From Streptomyces sp. NBC_01267 (GTDB lineage: Bacteria; Actinomycetota; Actinomycetes; Streptomycetales; Streptomycetaceae), in the NCBI RefSeq assembly GCF_036241575.1, contig NZ_CP108455.1, forward strand, positions 310,001 through 374,000: a stretch of DNA of 64,000 nucleotides, written 5' to 3'. This document shows, piece after piece, positions 7,888 to 17,099 of the stretch. Both the position numbers and the translations under genes were made by a program. Positions within the stretch are counted from its first letter, which is position 1. Each line of letters opens with the position of its first letter. The notes beneath the pieces were generated by a model, which saw nothing but the letters and a program-made list of their open reading frames with translations, had not been told where the DNA came from and searched no databases.

Positions 7888-8928
7888 CTACTGAATGCTC
7901 CAGCGGTGCGGATGTCCGGGATCGGCGGGGCAGGCGAAGACGTTGAGTTCGCCGGACCGCCCCACGACGACCTGGGTGGGCGTAGCGCCCGCATACGGGG
8001 CGAGATCCCGCTCTTCCAACGGCTTCCAGCTCCGGCTACCGCCATCCCACTCCGAGCTGTCGATGGTCAGCAGCAGTTCCATCGGAGCCCCGCAGGCCTG
8101 GCAGTCCATCGGGGACGGGTCGGTACTGTGCCAGGAGGCGAATCCGCCGACGCGCCAGCCGGGCGGGATGGACAGGTCGTACTGGTAGCCGACCAGCTCG
8201 TCCTCGTCCTCCCCCGACTGTTCGGCCTCCGCTTCGAGGGCCTCCTCCCATGCATCGATCCTGGCGCACAGCGACTCGGGCAGCAGACCGGCGAACGGGT
8301 AGGTGACCACCTGTTCCGGGTGCAGTACACAGGGTTCGGGTACGTACACGGCGGATCCGACGAGCGGCGGCAGCGGCGGTACGGCGAGCACGTCACCGAC
8401 GTCTGCGGACCTACGCCAGCGCAGGTGGAGCAGCATTCCGTAGCGGCTCGGGCCGTGCGCGTCGAAAGGGCAGCAGAACACTTGGAGCAGGTCGCAGTCG
8501 GCCGGGCCCGGAAGAAGGTCGGGGACATCGCGACGGTACAGCTGGGCGAGTCCGATCAGGGGAAGCGGATCGGACTCACGGGCCGCCGGGTCCCGGTGCC
8601 CGCGGCGCAGTTCGTCCAGGTGCTGACGTTGCTCCTGTGTCAGGCCCGAGGACCAGCCGTCGGCGCGCACGGAGGCGAGGATTTCCCGCTCCTGGTGGAT
8701 ATCCGCGATGCGTCGGCCATGTCCGCGGCCATGCGCTTCGTCGCAGACCGGCCACGGCTCATCCGCGGGCCACAGCATCGGACCGCCCACCGAACTCGCC
8801 GACGCGTCCGGGTTTCCCGGCCGCGGGTGCAGCCGGGTGGTCGTGCCCCGGTACCCGGCCAGTTCCGGGAAGAGCTCCTCGACATCGAGCGGGCGCGGCG
8901 GCGTGGTCCTCGTCATGCACGAGACCAT
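7888..8928 (-). CDS. DUF1963/YwqG-like protein
   Basis: 346 residues. 'SSVGGPMLWPADEPWPVCDEA' near residue 45 and 'PLIGLAQLYRRDVPDLLPGP' are hallmark segments of DUF1963-type proteins, followed by a Cys-X2-Cys ('MDCQACGAPMELLLTI') and a terminal 'GELNVFACPADPGHPHRW', probably a second half of a zinc site. The biochemical role of the family is unknown. The ATG at 8928 is used; an alternative at 8916 is equally weak in Shine-Dalgarno. It is separated by 53 bases from the methyltransferase gene on its right, which reads in the same direction. Confidence 0.8.
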   Translation of the reverse strand: MVSCMTRTTPPRPLDVEELFPELAGYRGTTTRLHPRPGNPDASASSVGGPMLWPADEPWPVCDEAHGRGHGRRIADIHQEREILASVRADGWSSGLTQEQRQHLDELRRGHRDPAARESDPLPLIGLAQLYRRDVPDLLPGPADCDLLQVFCCPFDAHGPSRYGMLLHLRWRRSADVGDVLAVPPLPPLVGSAVYVPEPCVLHPEQVVTYPFAGLLPESLCARIDAWEEALEAEAEQSGEDEDELVGYQYDLSIPPGWRVGGFASWHSTDPSPMDCQACGAPMELLLTIDSSEWDGGSRSWKPLEERDLAPYAGATPTQVVVGRSGELNVFACPADPGHPHRWSIQ

Positions 8929-8981
8929 AGAACCTGCACGGTCCGAGCGGTCACGGAACCCACCTCAGCCGCCCCTCCCGC

Positions 8982-9620
8982 TCAGTCGGTACGGGTGAGT
9001 CGCCACACGTTGTCCGTCCGGGTACCGGGCTTGCCGTCGGGCGATGCCAGGGACCGCTCCACGGCCTCCAGCGTCTCCACCTGCCAGGTGTGCGGCAGAG
9101 CGAGCCTCGCGAGCAAGCCCTGGAGCGTGGGGAAGACAGCGTCGAACGGGTACTCGTGTTCTTCCATCCAGGACGGCCATCCCGCGTGCATGACGACGAG
9201 AAGGGTGCCGCCAAGCGCGACCGCTTCGGTGGCCCGTTCGAGTACGCCGTCCTGGTCCAGTGCGACAGGTGACTGAAGGAACTGGGCGCTGACCAGATCG
9301 AAGCTTCCCTCAGGGAAGGTCACTCCGAGTTCGTGCTGCTCGAACGTCAACTGCTCGGCGAGACCAGCCTCCGCAGCATGGGCCGCCGCCCGCTCCAGCG
9401 CTGTGGCGGCTATGTCCACCCCGGTCACCCGCCAACCGCGCGAGGCCAGCCATAGCGCGTCGCCCCCCTCACCGCAGCCCAGATCCAGAGCATTGCCCGG
9501 TTCCAGGGAGCTGGTCTCCCGTACGAGGAGTGGGTTCGGGTCCCCGCTCCAGATGCGGTCGCTGGAGCGGTAGCGCTCTTCCCAGAACTGTGTCGGGGCA
9601 GGGGGCTGCGGTGTCGGCAT
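8982..9620 (-). CDS. Class I SAM-dependent methyltransferase, 212 aa
   Basis: The glycine motif 'ALDLGCGEGGDALWLASRGW' followed by 'VTGVDIAATAL' gives an unambiguous SAM-binding Rossmann domain; the N-terminal 'FWEERYRSSDRIWSGDPNPL' is typical of tellurite-resistance/thiopurine-type (TehB-like) methyltransferases. The ATG at 9620 is chosen because AAGGAG sits seven bases upstream. A perfect palindrome 84 bases upstream (9704-9718) matches operator-like sites of the TetR gene at 26736, so it may be controlled by that repressor. Substrate unknown; detoxification is likely. Confidence 0.85.
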   Translation of the reverse strand: MPTPQPPAPTQFWEERYRSSDRIWSGDPNPLLVRETSSLEPGNALDLGCGEGGDALWLASRGWRVTGVDIAATALERAAAHAAEAGLAEQLTFEQHELGVTFPEGSFDLVSAQFLQSPVALDQDGVLERATEAVALGGTLLVVMHAGWPSWMEEHEYPFDAVFPTLQGLLARLALPHTWQVETLEAVERSLASPDGKPGTRTDNVWRLTRTD

Positions 9621-10105
9621 CAAGGCTCCTTCGGGTCTGCTGCGCGGTGTCGGCGGCACCTGGGTTCAGGGTTGCCGCATGGGACGATGCACGTCAAACA
9701 TGGTTGCCGATTCGGCAACAAGTGGGTGCAGGAACAGATCCGCCGCCCCGCCGGCCCGTGTCCGATCGTCCAGCGCGATGACGGCGCCGTCGCGCGCCGC
9801 CGATCCTGTTGGGTTTTTCGCCCATGAGACGCCTTATGCGATCGGCTCTCGCAAACAGATGATTGCGGATCGATCGGCTATGGAAAAGCCACCGGAACCA
9901 GCCCGGGAAAAGCATGGTCGCCCTAATGAAAATACTCTCAACTGCCTGTATTTTCACGCCTGTTGATCGAAGATCGAATACTGCAGCACTTTACACAACG
10001 CTGCACTTCTCTTCACTGAACAAGGCTTCAGCGAGCATCGGGAAAGTGTCTTACTGGGATGCGCTACGCGCGTTGCGTGCATCCCCGACCACGAGGAGAG
10101 TCCCG
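9621..10105. other. Divergent promoter region with an AT-rich stretch
   Basis: 485 bases between the leftward methyltransferase and the rightward phospholipase D-like gene. It contains the operator at 9704-9718 and a similar half-matching site TTGCC at 9672-9676. From about 9830 to 10040 the sequence is clearly poorer in G+C than its surroundings (for example TGAAAATACTCTC and TTTACACAACGC), as expected of an upstream promoter segment or an inserted piece. I see no gene. Confidence 0.5.
9704..9718. promoter_or_regulatory. Perfect palindrome TTGCCGATTCGGCAA, putative TetR operator
   Basis: A 7-1-7 perfect palindrome in the promoter region of the methyltransferase gene. It differs by one base from TTGCCCATTCGGCAA at 26701-26715 in front of the TetR gene 17 kb away. 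The shared site suggests one repressor controls both loci. Confidence 0.6.
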
Positions 10106-11095
10106 GTGCGCCCCACCCACCGTCTCGTACCCATGCTGGCCGCAGGCGCCTTGGCCGCGGTTGCTGCCCTTCTGCCCGCCACCGCCCACGCCACGAGCGC
10201 CTACTCCCTGGTGATCCTGCCGGACCAGAAGGAGGGCCCGATCTACGACTTCGTCAACTCGGCGAAGAAGTCCATCGATGTGACGATCTACGAGCTGCGT
10301 GACACCACCCTCGTCAACGACCTGGTGAAGCAGCAGAAGGCAGGCGTGAAGGTCCGCGTGGTCTTCGACTCCCAGCACACATCCATCAACGGCGCCGCCT
10401 ACGATGCGCTGTCCGCGGCCGGCGCCGGGGTGACGTACTCGTCCTCCGCTTACGTCTACACCCACCAGAAGACGATCACCGTGGACGGAGCCAAGTCCTA
10501 CATCAGCACCGGCAACTTCGACACGAAGTACTACGCGACCTCGCGTGACTACGGAGTGTTCGACTCCGACCAGGCCGATGTCGCAGCGATCGAGAAGGTC
10601 TTCGACGCCGACTACGCGAAGACCTCCGTCACCCCGTCCGACGGCACCGACCTGGTCTGGTCCCCCACCGACTCACAGAGCCGTCTGCTGGCCCTCGTCA
10701 AAGGCGCATCGCACACCCTCGACGTCCAGCAGGAGGAGTTCGGTGACGCCACGCTGGTGAATGCGGTCGTCGCGGACGCGAAGCGCGGCGTCGCCGTTCG
10801 CGTCGTCGCGGAGAACCAGTCCTCGAAGTACAGCAAAGAGCTGAACAGTGTCACCGCAGCGGGCGGCAAGGTCACCACGTACACAAGCTCCACCGGCTTC
10901 TACATCCATGCCAAGGCGATCGTCGCCGACTACGGCACACCTTCGGCGAAGGTATTCGCCGGCTCGGAGAACTTCTCCGACAACTCCCTCAATGACAACC
11001 GTGAACTCGGCCTCATCATCAGCGACTCCGCAGTCATGAGCGGTATCGAAAAGGCGTTCAACGCCGATTTCGACAAGAGCTCCGGCACAGCCTGA
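10106..11095 (+). CDS. Secreted phospholipase D-family protein
   Basis: The start at GTG 10106, after GAGGAGAG, gives 329 residues with a signal peptide ('AAGALAAVAALLPATAHA' precedes the mature end). Both HKD catalytic motifs are present: 'HQKTITVDGAKSYISTGNFD' and 'HAKAIVADYG...' ending 'AGSENFSDNS', so the protein should hydrolyse or transfer phosphodiesters, either phospholipid head groups or nucleic acid, outside the cell. At about 300 mature residues it is nearer the compact PLD/Nuc-like class than the 500-residue Streptomyces phospholipases D. A 14-bp stem terminator follows directly. Confidence 0.85.
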   Translation: MRPTHRLVPMLAAGALAAVAALLPATAHATSAYSLVILPDQKEGPIYDFVNSAKKSIDVTIYELRDTTLVNDLVKQQKAGVKVRVVFDSQHTSINGAAYDALSAAGAGVTYSSSAYVYTHQKTITVDGAKSYISTGNFDTKYYATSRDYGVFDSDQADVAAIEKVFDADYAKTSVTPSDGTDLVWSPTDSQSRLLALVKGASHTLDVQQEEFGDATLVNAVVADAKRGVAVRVVAENQSSKYSKELNSVTAAGGKVTTYTSSTGFYIHAKAIVADYGTPSAKVFAGSENFSDNSLNDNRELGLIISDSAVMSGIEKAFNADFDKSSGTA

Positions 11096-11100
11096 CCCAC

Positions 11101-11138
11101 CCCGGTCCCCTGTCGGCCCCGGCGGACAGGGGACCGGG
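11101..11138 (+). terminator. Hairpin terminator after the PLD gene
   Basis: CCCGGTCCCCTGTC (11101-11114) pairs perfectly with GACAGGGGACCGGG (11125-11138) over a 10-base loop, six bases after the stop codon. No U-tract, as usual in Streptomyces. Confidence 0.8.
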
Positions 11139-11282
11139 CCCATGCGACCGGGTCCGGGAACCAGCCCCGGAAAGGTCTGCCCGTGGCGTGAGTCCGCCGG
11201 TGAACGGGACGTGCCAGGACACTGTTGCCTGCCGAGTGTGTGTCACCGGGAAAACTGAGCGAACGATGTTTACGGTGGGGCG

Positions 11283-11888
11283 ATGCGACGTGCCCCCTGG
11301 TGGGTCCTGCTCTCCTCGGGCGGCGCCCCTCTGCTCCTGGTCAGCGGTTGGACGATTGCGCAGCTGCTGCAGGGACCTGCTTATGACCCCGTGGGCGACA
11401 CGATCAGCGTGCTGGCGTCCCACGGCAACCGCAGCTACTGGCTGATGACGGGCATGCTGATCGTGCTGGGGGCGTGCTACATGGTCACGGCGCACGGGCT
11501 GCGGGAGGCCACGCTCGTCGGACGGCTTGCCCTGGCCGGTGGCGGCGTGTCCGCAATGATGCTGACGTTGGTGCCCGCGCCCGTTCGTGGTGGGGCGCTG
11601 GGGCACGGGACGGTGGCGGCCGTCGGCTTCGTACTGCTCGCGGTGTGGCCTGCTCTGGCCGCGGGCCGTCGGGGACGGATGGCGCCGTGGGGGCTGCGGT
11701 TCAACGTGTCGGTCATGGCGAGCGCCCTGATGTGCGCGGGCGCGTTGTGGTTCGCGATCGAGCTGCAGACCGGGGAGGCGCCGGGCATTGCGGAGCGGGT
11801 GGTGACATTCGTTCAGGCCGTGTGGCCACTGGTGGTGGCCGTCTCCTGCCGGCTGTGGCCCGGCGTCTCAGTGGCGACGGGGCTGTGA
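11283..11888 (+). CDS. DUF998-family integral membrane protein
   Basis: 201 residues with six predicted membrane helices. 'YDPVGDTISVLASHGNRSYWL' after the first helix is the DUF998 signature (a D-x-I-S-x-L loop followed by W-x-M), and 'GALGHGTVAAVGFVLLAVWPAL' lies in the middle. The family is of unknown function, possibly transport of a small molecule. ATG 11283 follows GTGGGGCG. The gene converges with the phosphoesterase gene, with a terminator stem between them. Confidence 0.8.
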   Translation: MRRAPWWVLLSSGGAPLLLVSGWTIAQLLQGPAYDPVGDTISVLASHGNRSYWLMTGMLIVLGACYMVTAHGLREATLVGRLALAGGGVSAMMLTLVPAPVRGGALGHGTVAAVGFVLLAVWPALAAGRRGRMAPWGLRFNVSVMASALMCAGALWFAIELQTGEAPGIAERVVTFVQAVWPLVVAVSCRLWPGVSVATGL

Positions 11889-11976
11889 CGTACGGAACAG
11901 ACAGGGCCCGAGGGGCAAGGCGGGCGCTGTCCGCGATCAGGCCGCCGATCGCGCACGCCGCCTGAAGCGGAAAAGC

Positions 11977-12010
11977 GGCCCCTGACCGACGTTGCCGCCG
12001 GCCAGGGGCC
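11977..12010. terminator. Terminator stem between convergent genes
   Basis: GGCCCCTG (11977-11984) pairs with CAGGGGCC (12003-12010), loop 18 bases, followed on the + strand by CTTCT. It lies between the DUF998 and phosphoesterase 3' ends and probably serves both. Confidence 0.65.
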
Positions 12011-12032
12011 CTTCTGACGCGATCCGATCAGG

Positions 12033-14801
12033 TCAGCCGTCGGACTCCGCCGACGGGATGTACGCACCCGGCACGTCCTGGGGCGCGAAGATCTTCTCCT
12101 CGCCGGGGTAGGCCCGCTTCCAGTTGTGTGTCTGGTACCAGGTGAAGTGGTTCATCTGTGCGGGGTTCGCATAGTCGGCCACGGCGTTGGGCCCGGTCAG
12201 CCGCTGCTGCGACTTCCAGTGGTCCCACTGCGAAGCGAGCGGCTGCATGTCCGCCGGCACCTTCGCCGAGGGCACGGCCGCCGCCTTCGGGTTCTGCGGA
12301 GCCGGGGTGTCCAGGCCGCAGGAGGGCGGGGTCGCCAGACCGTCGGTCAGCGATGTCCGGTTGGCCAGGGCGTTGAACGGGGCGAGGTTCGCCTTTTTCG
12401 TGAACGCCCCGGTCATCGGGGTGGCCGCACTGTCCTTCTGGTTCATCGGGTGGATCCCGAGGATCTGCTCGATGGTGCGGATCATCGTGATCTGGGAGTA
12501 GTAGTGGCTGTCGACGACACCGTGCTGCGCGTAGGGGCTGATGACCTGGATCGGGGCGCGGTGGCCGTCGACGTGGTCGAGGCCCGCCTGGGAGTCGTCC
12601 TCGGCCACGAAGATCGCCGAGTCCTTCCAGTACGTGCTGTGCGAGATCTCGTCGACCATCTTGCCGACGGCGAGGTCGTTGTCCGCGACCTGGGATGCCG
12701 CGTTCGCCGGTCCGCCGGTGTGGTCGCTGGAGAGCCAGAACATGTTCAGGTTCGCAGGGCCGTTCTTCTCGAAGTCCTGCTTCCAGATCTCCTGCCGGTA
12801 GACGTCCGGGACGCTGGTGTCGAACTTCGGGAAGCCGTGCACCGAGACGTCGTTGAGCGACGGGATCGGCGAGGACGAGACCAGGGGGTAGGCAGTGCCC
12901 TTCCCGGTCGCCGCCATGTTCTTGCTGTCGCAGTACAGGTTCTGCCAGCTGGCGCCCGCGGGTTTGGTCAGGAACTGCTGGAACTCGCCGAAGTCGCGTA
13001 CGGACTTGTCGGCCGCCTGCGCGCCGGTCCAGAGGAAGCCGCTCTTCTGGTGGCCGAGGGCGTCGTCCTCGGTGTCGTAGCTGCGCAGGTACTCACCGGC
13101 CGAGGACTCCGTGTATTCGGGGTTGTCGGCCTGCATGAGCCAGTTGTGACCTTCGGCGGAGTTCGTGCCGATGTCGTAGGTGTTGTCGTACAGACCGAAC
13201 TGCTCGGCGAGTGCGTGCTGGTTCGGTGTCACGTTCTCACCGAACTGGGTCAGGGACGGGTCGCCGTTGCCCTTCGGGATGTCGCCGAGTACCTGGTCGT
13301 AGGTCCGGTTCTCCTTGACGATCAGGAAGACGTGCTTGATGGTCGAGGGGTCGCCGAGCCGCGCGGGGACCGGTACGGGCTTCGCCCTGCTCTTGCCCTT
13401 CGCCACCTTGACGGAGCCGTTGGTCCAGCCGTTCTGCTTGAAGACCTTGGCCGTCTCGGACTTGATGGTCCGGTCGTCGGGCAGCGTGAACCGCGTCAGG
13501 CTCGACGTCGTGTCATGGGTGCTGTGTCCGGCTCCGGAGGTGGTGCGGCGGGCGTCGATGCCACGGGTGTGGGAGACCACCACCTGGCTGCCCACGGTGG
13601 CGATCTCTGCGGGGAAGTAGTCCGTCGGGAGCAGGCCGACGTAGCTGACCGGCTCCTGCGGGCCCATGTACCGGTAGACGGCGACCGCGTTCGCGCGGCC
13701 GAGTGTCACGAGCAGGTGGCCGTCGTCGGTGAGTGTCACCGCGTCGGGTTCGTACCCGACCGACGCCTCCGGCCACGGCCGGGTGGCGATGGTCTGCACG
13801 ACCTTGTCGTTGGCGGTCCTGATGACCGACACGTCGTTGGTGGCGGTGTTGGTGACGAACACCGCCCCCTTCTTGGCGTACATCGCGGTCGGGTGCAGAC
13901 CGACGCTGATACTCCCGACGGCGGCAGCCGGTTTCTTCAGGTCGATGACGCTGACCGTGCCGGTGGTGGTGGCAGCGGTCACCGGGTCGGCCGGCACGGG
14001 GGTGTTGTAGGAGTTGACCGTGGTCTCGCCGGGCCTCGCCGGACGCCCGCCCTCGTTGCTGACGTAGAGCTTGCCGCCGGCCTCGACCATGCCGCGCGGG
14101 GCGTTGCCCACGGCCCAGCTCTGCTGGATGGCCCCGGTCGCCGCGTCGATCGCGACGACCCGGTTCTGGCCGTTGACCGCGGAGTACACGGTGGCGCCGT
14201 CGGGTGAGAACACCGCCGCGGCCACCAGCGCGTGCCTGGGACCGTCCGCCGGGATCTTGACGTACGTCGGGTCGGCGACGCTGCCGTCCGGGTTCACGGT
14301 GAACCTGGTGTAGCCGTCGGTCTGACCCAGCCACAGCTGCTTGCCGTCGGGCGAGTACGTGGGGCCTTCCTGGCCCACGTCGTTGCCCTTGATGCGCGGG
14401 TTCGACGACGCGGCGTTGCTGACGAGCTGCTGCACCTTCCAGTTCTTCAGGTCCACGATGGACAGCGCGGCTCCGCCGTCGGTGACCGAGGCCGCGAGGT
14501 GGGTGCCGTCCGGGCTGACCGAGGACGACATGATCTTGCCGTTGTCGAGGGCGAGACGGTCGCCGTACGGGGCGATGTACTGGTCGCTGGAGATGACCTG
14601 GCCCTGACGGGTGGTCCGGCCGACCTGATCGGTGCCGAACTGCTGTGTCTGGGCGAAGGCGGTGCCCGCGGCAGCGACGGCGACAGCGGTGATGCCTGCC
14701 GTCACCACGGGTATCCGGCCGATGCGTCTGCCGAGGATGCGTCTGCCGAGAAGGCCGGGTCGGCCCTCCTCGACATGCCTGCGGCGGCGTGTTACCTGCA
14801 T
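12033..14801 (-). CDS. Bifunctional YncE-like beta-propeller / phosphoesterase, exported
   Basis: 922 residues from ATG 14801, whose Shine-Dalgarno GAAGGGA lies in the end of the upstream permease gene. An N-terminal segment with a cluster of arginines and then 'VAVAAAGTAFA' is a signal peptide (possibly Tat-like given the RRRR). Residues about 40-430 are repeated beta-propeller blades ('SSSVSPDGTHLAASV', 'TVYSAVNGQNRVVAI'), and residues 470-850 are a phosphoesterase of the alkaline-phosphatase superfamily: 'IKHVFLIVKENRTYDQVLGD' carries the nucleophile region and 'FVAEDDSQAGLDHVDGHRAP' the metal-binding Asp/His cluster. Likely acts on an extracytoplasmic phosphate or phosphonate ester. Third gene of an ABC operon. 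Confidence 0.9.
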   Translation of the reverse strand: MQVTRRRRHVEEGRPGLLGRRILGRRIGRIPVVTAGITAVAVAAAGTAFAQTQQFGTDQVGRTTRQGQVISSDQYIAPYGDRLALDNGKIMSSSVSPDGTHLAASVTDGGAALSIVDLKNWKVQQLVSNAASSNPRIKGNDVGQEGPTYSPDGKQLWLGQTDGYTRFTVNPDGSVADPTYVKIPADGPRHALVAAAVFSPDGATVYSAVNGQNRVVAIDAATGAIQQSWAVGNAPRGMVEAGGKLYVSNEGGRPARPGETTVNSYNTPVPADPVTAATTTGTVSVIDLKKPAAAVGSISVGLHPTAMYAKKGAVFVTNTATNDVSVIRTANDKVVQTIATRPWPEASVGYEPDAVTLTDDGHLLVTLGRANAVAVYRYMGPQEPVSYVGLLPTDYFPAEIATVGSQVVVSHTRGIDARRTTSGAGHSTHDTTSSLTRFTLPDDRTIKSETAKVFKQNGWTNGSVKVAKGKSRAKPVPVPARLGDPSTIKHVFLIVKENRTYDQVLGDIPKGNGDPSLTQFGENVTPNQHALAEQFGLYDNTYDIGTNSAEGHNWLMQADNPEYTESSAGEYLRSYDTEDDALGHQKSGFLWTGAQAADKSVRDFGEFQQFLTKPAGASWQNLYCDSKNMAATGKGTAYPLVSSSPIPSLNDVSVHGFPKFDTSVPDVYRQEIWKQDFEKNGPANLNMFWLSSDHTGGPANAASQVADNDLAVGKMVDEISHSTYWKDSAIFVAEDDSQAGLDHVDGHRAPIQVISPYAQHGVVDSHYYSQITMIRTIEQILGIHPMNQKDSAATPMTGAFTKKANLAPFNALANRTSLTDGLATPPSCGLDTPAPQNPKAAAVPSAKVPADMQPLASQWDHWKSQQRLTGPNAVADYANPAQMNHFTWYQTHNWKRAYPGEEKIFAPQDVPGAYIPSAESDG

Positions 14802-14805
14802 GGAG

Positions 14806-16161
14806 TCATCCCTTCGTGGTGCCGAGCAGTCCGACATCGGCGTCGAACTGCCAAAGCGGGTTCGGTGTGTCCCCGTTCGGGGTCCGCACCAGGAAGTAGC
14901 CGTTCACTTCCTTCGGTCCGTCGCCATCGGCCACGAACCGCCCGTCCGGAGCGACGTCGAGCTGGTAGACGGCCGTCCCTGTGGCCTCGACGTCGGGGAG
15001 GTGCCAGGAAACGACGCAGCGCCAGTCGTTGCCCGGCCCCTGGGCACCGTCCGAGACGTTGCCCTTGGTGCACGTCGCCGTGGCCTTCAGCTGCGCTTCG
15101 GTGACGGCAGGACGGTTGAGCTGCTCGGTCTGCATGCGGTACAGGTGGGCGAACGCCGTGGCGACCGAGCGCTGCACCTTCGCCTGCTCGATGCCGGAAC
15201 CCGTGGCCGTCGTAGTTCCGGCGACCACCCCGACCGTCACCGCTGCCAGTGCGGCGAGCGGGAGGACTCCGGCGGTGATCGCCCGGCGCGGCGAACCGTC
15301 GTCGGTCGGGTTGGTGAAGTCCCGCCGCAGGAAGAGGAAGTAGGCCAGCACCGTCGCGGTCACGGCCCATACCAGGCTGACCGTGATGCCGATCAGGAGC
15401 GGGCCGATTCGGCCGGGGCCGGTGAACAGGCCGTTCCAGGCGATGAAGGCGTAGCCGGGCAGGGCGAGGCGCACGGCAACGGGGAGCGGCAGCATCTGCG
15501 CGAGCTGCATCGCGAGCGCGACGAGTGCGGGCAGCAGCAGCCCCATCGGGGACCGTCCGAGTGTGACGGACCCGAGGAGTCCGACGGCGGCGAGGGCCAG
15601 GGTCGGGGCGAGTACGCAGACCCAGGCGAGCAGGACCTTGACCGCGGCGTCGCCGGGCGTCAGCAGGTGGCCGTCCAGGCCGGCCAACGGCTGGTTGCCG
15701 ACCGTCAGCAATCCGCCGACCGCGCTGGAACAGGCCAGTCCTGCCACGAGGAGCAGGATGACGGTGAGGCTGGCGAGTGTCTTCGTCACGAAGATCCGTC
15801 GAGGCGACCGGACGGCCACGAGCAGGTGGCGCCAGGTGCCGAGCCGGTCCTCGGCGGCGAACACATCGCCGGCGACGACCGAGGTGAGCAGCGGAAGTGC
15901 CCAGGTGCCCGCGAAACCGAGCGTCACCAGCGGTCCGGCCCATCCCGTGGCGTGCATCCAGCGGCCGAAGAGGGTGTCGACGGGGAGCGAGCTCTGCTGA
16001 CTCACGGCGGCGACGAAGAGCGCCGGCGCGATCCAGCAGGCGAGGACCAGCAAGCGGATCCGCCACTGGGAGACCAGCTTGACCAGCTCGAAGCGGTAGC
16101 CGCGCGCCACCGACACCTTGGCGGTGGCGACCGTGACGTTCTCGGTGACGGTCGCGGTCAT
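14806..16161 (-). CDS. ABC transporter permease
   Basis: 451 residues with about six to eight membrane segments, including 'WRIRLLVLACWIAPALFVAA', 'VILLLVAGLACSSAVGGLL' and 'AITAGVLPLAALAAVTVGVV', and a soluble C-terminal domain of roughly 130 residues containing a Cys pair ('ATCTKG', 'DWRCVVSWHL') that is likely extracytoplasmic. The domain layout fits an ABC-2-type export permease. The ATG overlaps the stop of the ATP-binding gene by four bases (16158-16161), and its own end lies four bases before the phosphoesterase start, so the three genes form one leftward operon. Confidence 0.85.
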   Translation of the reverse strand: MTATVTENVTVATAKVSVARGYRFELVKLVSQWRIRLLVLACWIAPALFVAAVSQQSSLPVDTLFGRWMHATGWAGPLVTLGFAGTWALPLLTSVVAGDVFAAEDRLGTWRHLLVAVRSPRRIFVTKTLASLTVILLLVAGLACSSAVGGLLTVGNQPLAGLDGHLLTPGDAAVKVLLAWVCVLAPTLALAAVGLLGSVTLGRSPMGLLLPALVALAMQLAQMLPLPVAVRLALPGYAFIAWNGLFTGPGRIGPLLIGITVSLVWAVTATVLAYFLFLRRDFTNPTDDGSPRRAITAGVLPLAALAAVTVGVVAGTTTATGSGIEQAKVQRSVATAFAHLYRMQTEQLNRPAVTEAQLKATATCTKGNVSDGAQGPGNDWRCVVSWHLPDVEATGTAVYQLDVAPDGRFVADGDGPKEVNGYFLVRTPNGDTPNPLWQFDADVGLLGTTKG

Positions 16162-17099
16162 CGGCCTGCCTCCTGCTGCTCGGTCAGTGCGAGGAACGCG
16201 GCCTCCAGCGGCGACACCACGGGGGCCAGCTCGCGCAGCGCGATGCCCGCGTGCACGAGCTTCACCACCAGTTCGTCAAGGGCGGGCGCCAAGGCGCGCA
16301 CGAGGAGCACCTCGGTGTCGGACCGTGCCGCCGTGTCGTCGACGATCCGGATCCCGGTCGTGTCGGCGGCCAGCCGGCGAGCGGCCGGCGGATCGGAGGT
16401 GATGACCCGGTAGTCGAGTTCGCGGTTCTCCGCGGCCAGCTTGCCCAGGGGTCCGGAGAAGACGACCCGTCCGGTGGCGAGGATGGTGACCTCGGAGCAC
16501 AGCGCCTCCAGGTCGTCCATGCGGTGGCTCGACAGCACGACGCTGGTTCCCTCCGACGCGAGCCGGTCGAGGACACCGTGCACGTGTCTTTTGCCGGCCG
16601 GGTCGAGACCGTTGGAAGGTTCGTCGAGCACGAGCAGGCGGGGCTTGGTGAGCAGTGCGGCGGCCAGCCCGAGCCGCTGACGCATGCCCAGGGAGAAGCC
16701 GCGGGCCCTGTCGTCGGCGACATCGGTGAGCCCGACCTGGTCGAGTACGTCGTCGATCCCCGCCGTTCGCGCGTCGCGGCCTCGGAGGGCGGCCAGCGCG
16801 GCGAGGTTCTGCCGGGCGGTGAGCGAGGGGTAGAGACCCGGCCCGTCCACGAAACCGGAGATGCTGCCGGGAGCGGCGAGCGCCCGCCCGACCTGCGTAC
16901 CGAGGATTTCGAGGCGACCGCTGTCGGCGACGGCCAGACCCAGCAGAAGACCGAGCAAGGTCGTCTTGCCCGCGCCGTTCGGTCCGGCCAAGCCGTGGAT
17001 CTGCCCTTGTGCCACATCCAGATCGATGCCGTCGAGCGCGACGACATCGCCGAAGGACTTGGTGATCCCGCGAGCCCGGATCGCGAGGAGTGCGTCCAT
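16158..17099 (-). CDS. ABC transporter ATP-binding protein
   Basis: 313 residues from ATG 17099, preceded by GGAAGGGA. 'GPNGAGKTTLLGLLLG' is the Walker A, 'SLGMRQRLGLAAALL' the signature region and 'LLVLDEPSNGLDP' the Walker B; an ABC-2 exporter-type C-terminal extension follows. It energises the permease encoded by the overlapping downstream gene. The cargo is unknown; the coupled exported phosphoesterase suggests a phosphorylated or surface-linked substrate, which is inference. Confidence 0.93.
   Translation of the reverse strand: MDALLAIRARGITKSFGDVVALDGIDLDVAQGQIHGLAGPNGAGKTTLLGLLLGLAVADSGRLEILGTQVGRALAAPGSISGFVDGPGLYPSLTARQNLAALAALRGRDARTAGIDDVLDQVGLTDVADDRARGFSLGMRQRLGLAAALLTKPRLLVLDEPSNGLDPAGKRHVHGVLDRLASEGTSVVLSSHRMDDLEALCSEVTILATGRVVFSGPLGKLAAENRELDYRVITSDPPAARRLAADTTGIRIVDDTAARSDTEVLLVRALAPALDELVVKLVHAGIALRELAPVVSPLEAAFLALTEQQEAGR

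Noticed and set aside
7723..7946. Open + strand stretch after the DUF1707 gene reading 'LEGITVGTGLDRGKGAYPQL'
   Set aside because: Looks protein-like at first, but it has no ribosome binding site, loses coding character within 60 codons and runs into the antisense DUF1963 gene. I cannot assign it.
12126..14207. 693-codon + strand frame opposite the phosphoesterase
   Set aside because: Repetitive Val/Arg/Gly composition and no homologous motif; antisense artefact of codon bias.
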